NCBI RefSeq assembly: GCF_023015905.1
Contig: NZ_JALKBD010000001.1
Span: 248,001-312,000, forward strand
DNA: 64,000 bases
Reading direction: 5' to 3'
DNA from: Arenibacter sp. F20364
Lineage (GTDB): Bacteria > Bacteroidota > Bacteroidia > Flavobacteriales > Flavobacteriaceae
Below the pieces are notes generated by a model. The model had not been told where the DNA came from. It searched no databases and was given only the letters and a program-made list of their open reading frames with translations. Numbering within the stretch: position 1 is the stretch's first letter; each line of letters opens with the position of its first letter. This document shows positions 63,057-64,000 of this stretch, piece after piece. A program made the translations under genes and the position numbers.

Positions 63057-64000
63057 ATGAAAGAACATTACGACATTGTAATTGTTGGAAGCGGATTAGG
63101 GGGATTGGTTTCTGCCTTGATAATGGCCAAAGAAGGTTATAGTGTCTGTGTCTTGGAAAAAAACAATCAATTTGGAGGTAATCTACAAACCTTTGTCCGG
63201 GACAAAACCATCTTTGATACCGGGGTACATTATATTGGCGGACTTTCGGAAGGCCAAAACCTGAACCAATATTTTAATTATCTGGGTATCATGGACCAAT
63301 TGAAGCTTAAGAAATTGGATGAAGACGGTTTTGATGTGATCACGTTTGAAGGGGACCCAAAAGAGTACAAACACGCCCAGGGTTATGATCGCTTTGAGAA
63401 AAGTTTATTATCCCAATTTCCAGACGAGGAGAAGGCCATAAAAATGTACAGTAAAAAATTAAGGGAAACCTGTTCCAAATTTCCCTTGTACAATTTAAAT
63501 AAAGGCAATCCCTCCTATGGGCAGGATGAAGTATTTAAGCTAAATGCCAAAACCTATATTAATTCCCTTACAAACAACAAAAAATTACAGGCCGTGTTTG
63601 CTGGCACCAATTTTCTTTATGCAGGGGACGGGGAACGCTCCCCTTTTTACGTACATGCGCTCTCCGTCAATTCCTATATAGAAAGTGCCTATAGATGTGT
63701 TAACGGGGGGAGTCAGATTACAAAAGTCCTTATTAGACAAATAAAGAAATTTGGAGGTGACACCTTCAAACATCATGAAGTCACCAAATTCAATGTTAAA
63801 AATGGGGAAATTACTTCGGTAGATATAAATAATGGAAAGGTTATAAACGGCGATAAATTCATCTCCAATATAGAACCCAAGCTTACCTTAAAAATGGTCG
63901 GCGAAGAAAACTTTAGAAAATCCTATACCAACAGAATAAATAACATTGAAAGTGTTATTTCTGCCTTTAGTCTATACATTGTCCTAAAACCTAAATCCTT
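63057..64000 (+). CDS. Phytoene-desaturase-like FAD oxidoreductase, 3' end cut by window
   Basis: ATG at 63057; the frame is open to base 64000, so about 314 residues are visible. The dinucleotide-binding motif is IVGSGLGGLVSALIMAKEGY (residues about 9-28), followed by LEKNNQFGGNLQTF with the FAD signature and FDTGVHYIGG. This is the layout of carotenoid desaturases and related oxidoreductases. In flexirubin clusters such a gene may process the polyene or another ring. The C-terminal substrate domain is outside the window. Confidence 0.83.
   Translation, partial: MKEHYDIVIVGSGLGGLVSALIMAKEGYSVCVLEKNNQFGGNLQTFVRDKTIFDTGVHYIGGLSEGQNLNQYFNYLGIMDQLKLKKLDEDGFDVITFEGDPKEYKHAQGYDRFEKSLLSQFPDEEKAIKMYSKKLRETCSKFPLYNLNKGNPSYGQDEVFKLNAKTYINSLTNNKKLQAVFAGTNFLYAGDGERSPFYVHALSVNSYIESAYRCVNGGSQITKVLIRQIKKFGGDTFKHHEVTKFNVKNGEITSVDINNGKVINGDKFISNIEPKLTLKMVGEENFRKSYTNRINNIESVISAFSLYIVLKPKS

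Larger units (their letters stand above)
35690..64000. other. Flexirubin / dialkylresorcinol (aryl polyene) biosynthetic cluster, right end cut
   Basis: About 28 kb with one divergent flavoprotein gene and about 28 plus-strand genes, mostly overlapping or closely spaced. Diagnostic members are tyrosine ammonia-lyase, DarA, DarB, two ACPs, several ketosynthases, hotdog dehydratases, an LpxL-like acyltransferase, an MMPL exporter fused to an acyltransferase, a DUF2062 glycosyltransferase, and a phytoene-desaturase-like gene at the edge. Gene content matches flexirubin loci of Flavobacterium and Chitinophaga as I know them. Confidence 0.88.

Noticed and set aside
1-64000. tRNA, rRNA, tmRNA, riboswitches, insertion sequences, prophage genes
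   Set aside because: None could be recognised by reading both strands; covariance-model searches could not be run here.

Overview
The window looks like chromosome of a marine-type member of the Flavobacteriaceae (Bacteroidota). The evidence is AT-rich DNA, promoters of the Bacteroidota form TAnnTTTG, few Shine-Dalgarno sites, a long SecA without a C-terminal zinc motif, and a flexirubin-type pigment cluster with a tyrosine ammonia-lyase very like the flavobacterial enzymes. The genus cannot be fixed from the sequence. No tRNA, rRNA, CRISPR array, insertion sequence or prophage was seen.

Layout. Bases 1-23,700 are mostly housekeeping: the end of a GH20 glycosidase, rluF, a GNAT-nitrilase fusion, an LD-carboxypeptidase, recQ, kdsD-tatC-AhpD-like-lptB, pssA, an ABC-F ATPase, a cobalamin adenosyltransferase, secA and a HisKA_2 kinase. 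Bases 23,700-35,650 are accessory. They hold three paralogous tiny secreted-protein genes, each behind the same five-box upstream array; a TetR-controlled operon (SDR, EthD, FrnE-like, FabF) with two matching operators; an arsenic-type trio (ArsR, DUF6428, ArsC-like); a methyltransferase pseudogene; two copies of a dispersed hairpin repeat; a methyltransferase and an MFS pump. From 35,690 to the right edge runs a flexirubin/dialkylresorcinol (aryl polyene) cluster that continues past the window.

How the cluster probably works. Tyrosine ammonia-lyase makes 4-coumarate as starter. Ketosynthases, a chain-length-factor-like partner, two ACPs, a FabG reductase and hotdog dehydratases extend it to an aryl polyene. 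DarA and DarB make the dialkylresorcinol. A halogenase-like flavoprotein may decorate the ring. A BtrH-type protein and an LpxL-type acyltransferase are candidates for ester bond formation. An ABC exporter, an MMPL-acyltransferase fusion, a LolA-like carrier, a lipoprotein and a beta-barrel would place the pigment in the outer membrane. The starter-activating ligase was not found in the window.

The least explained signal is the secreted-peptide family at about 24.0, 29.2 and 32.2 kb. In all three copies five TAYCGATAAA-like boxes keep the spacing 20/40/33/20-21 bp, and the array starts 55 bp from the start codon.
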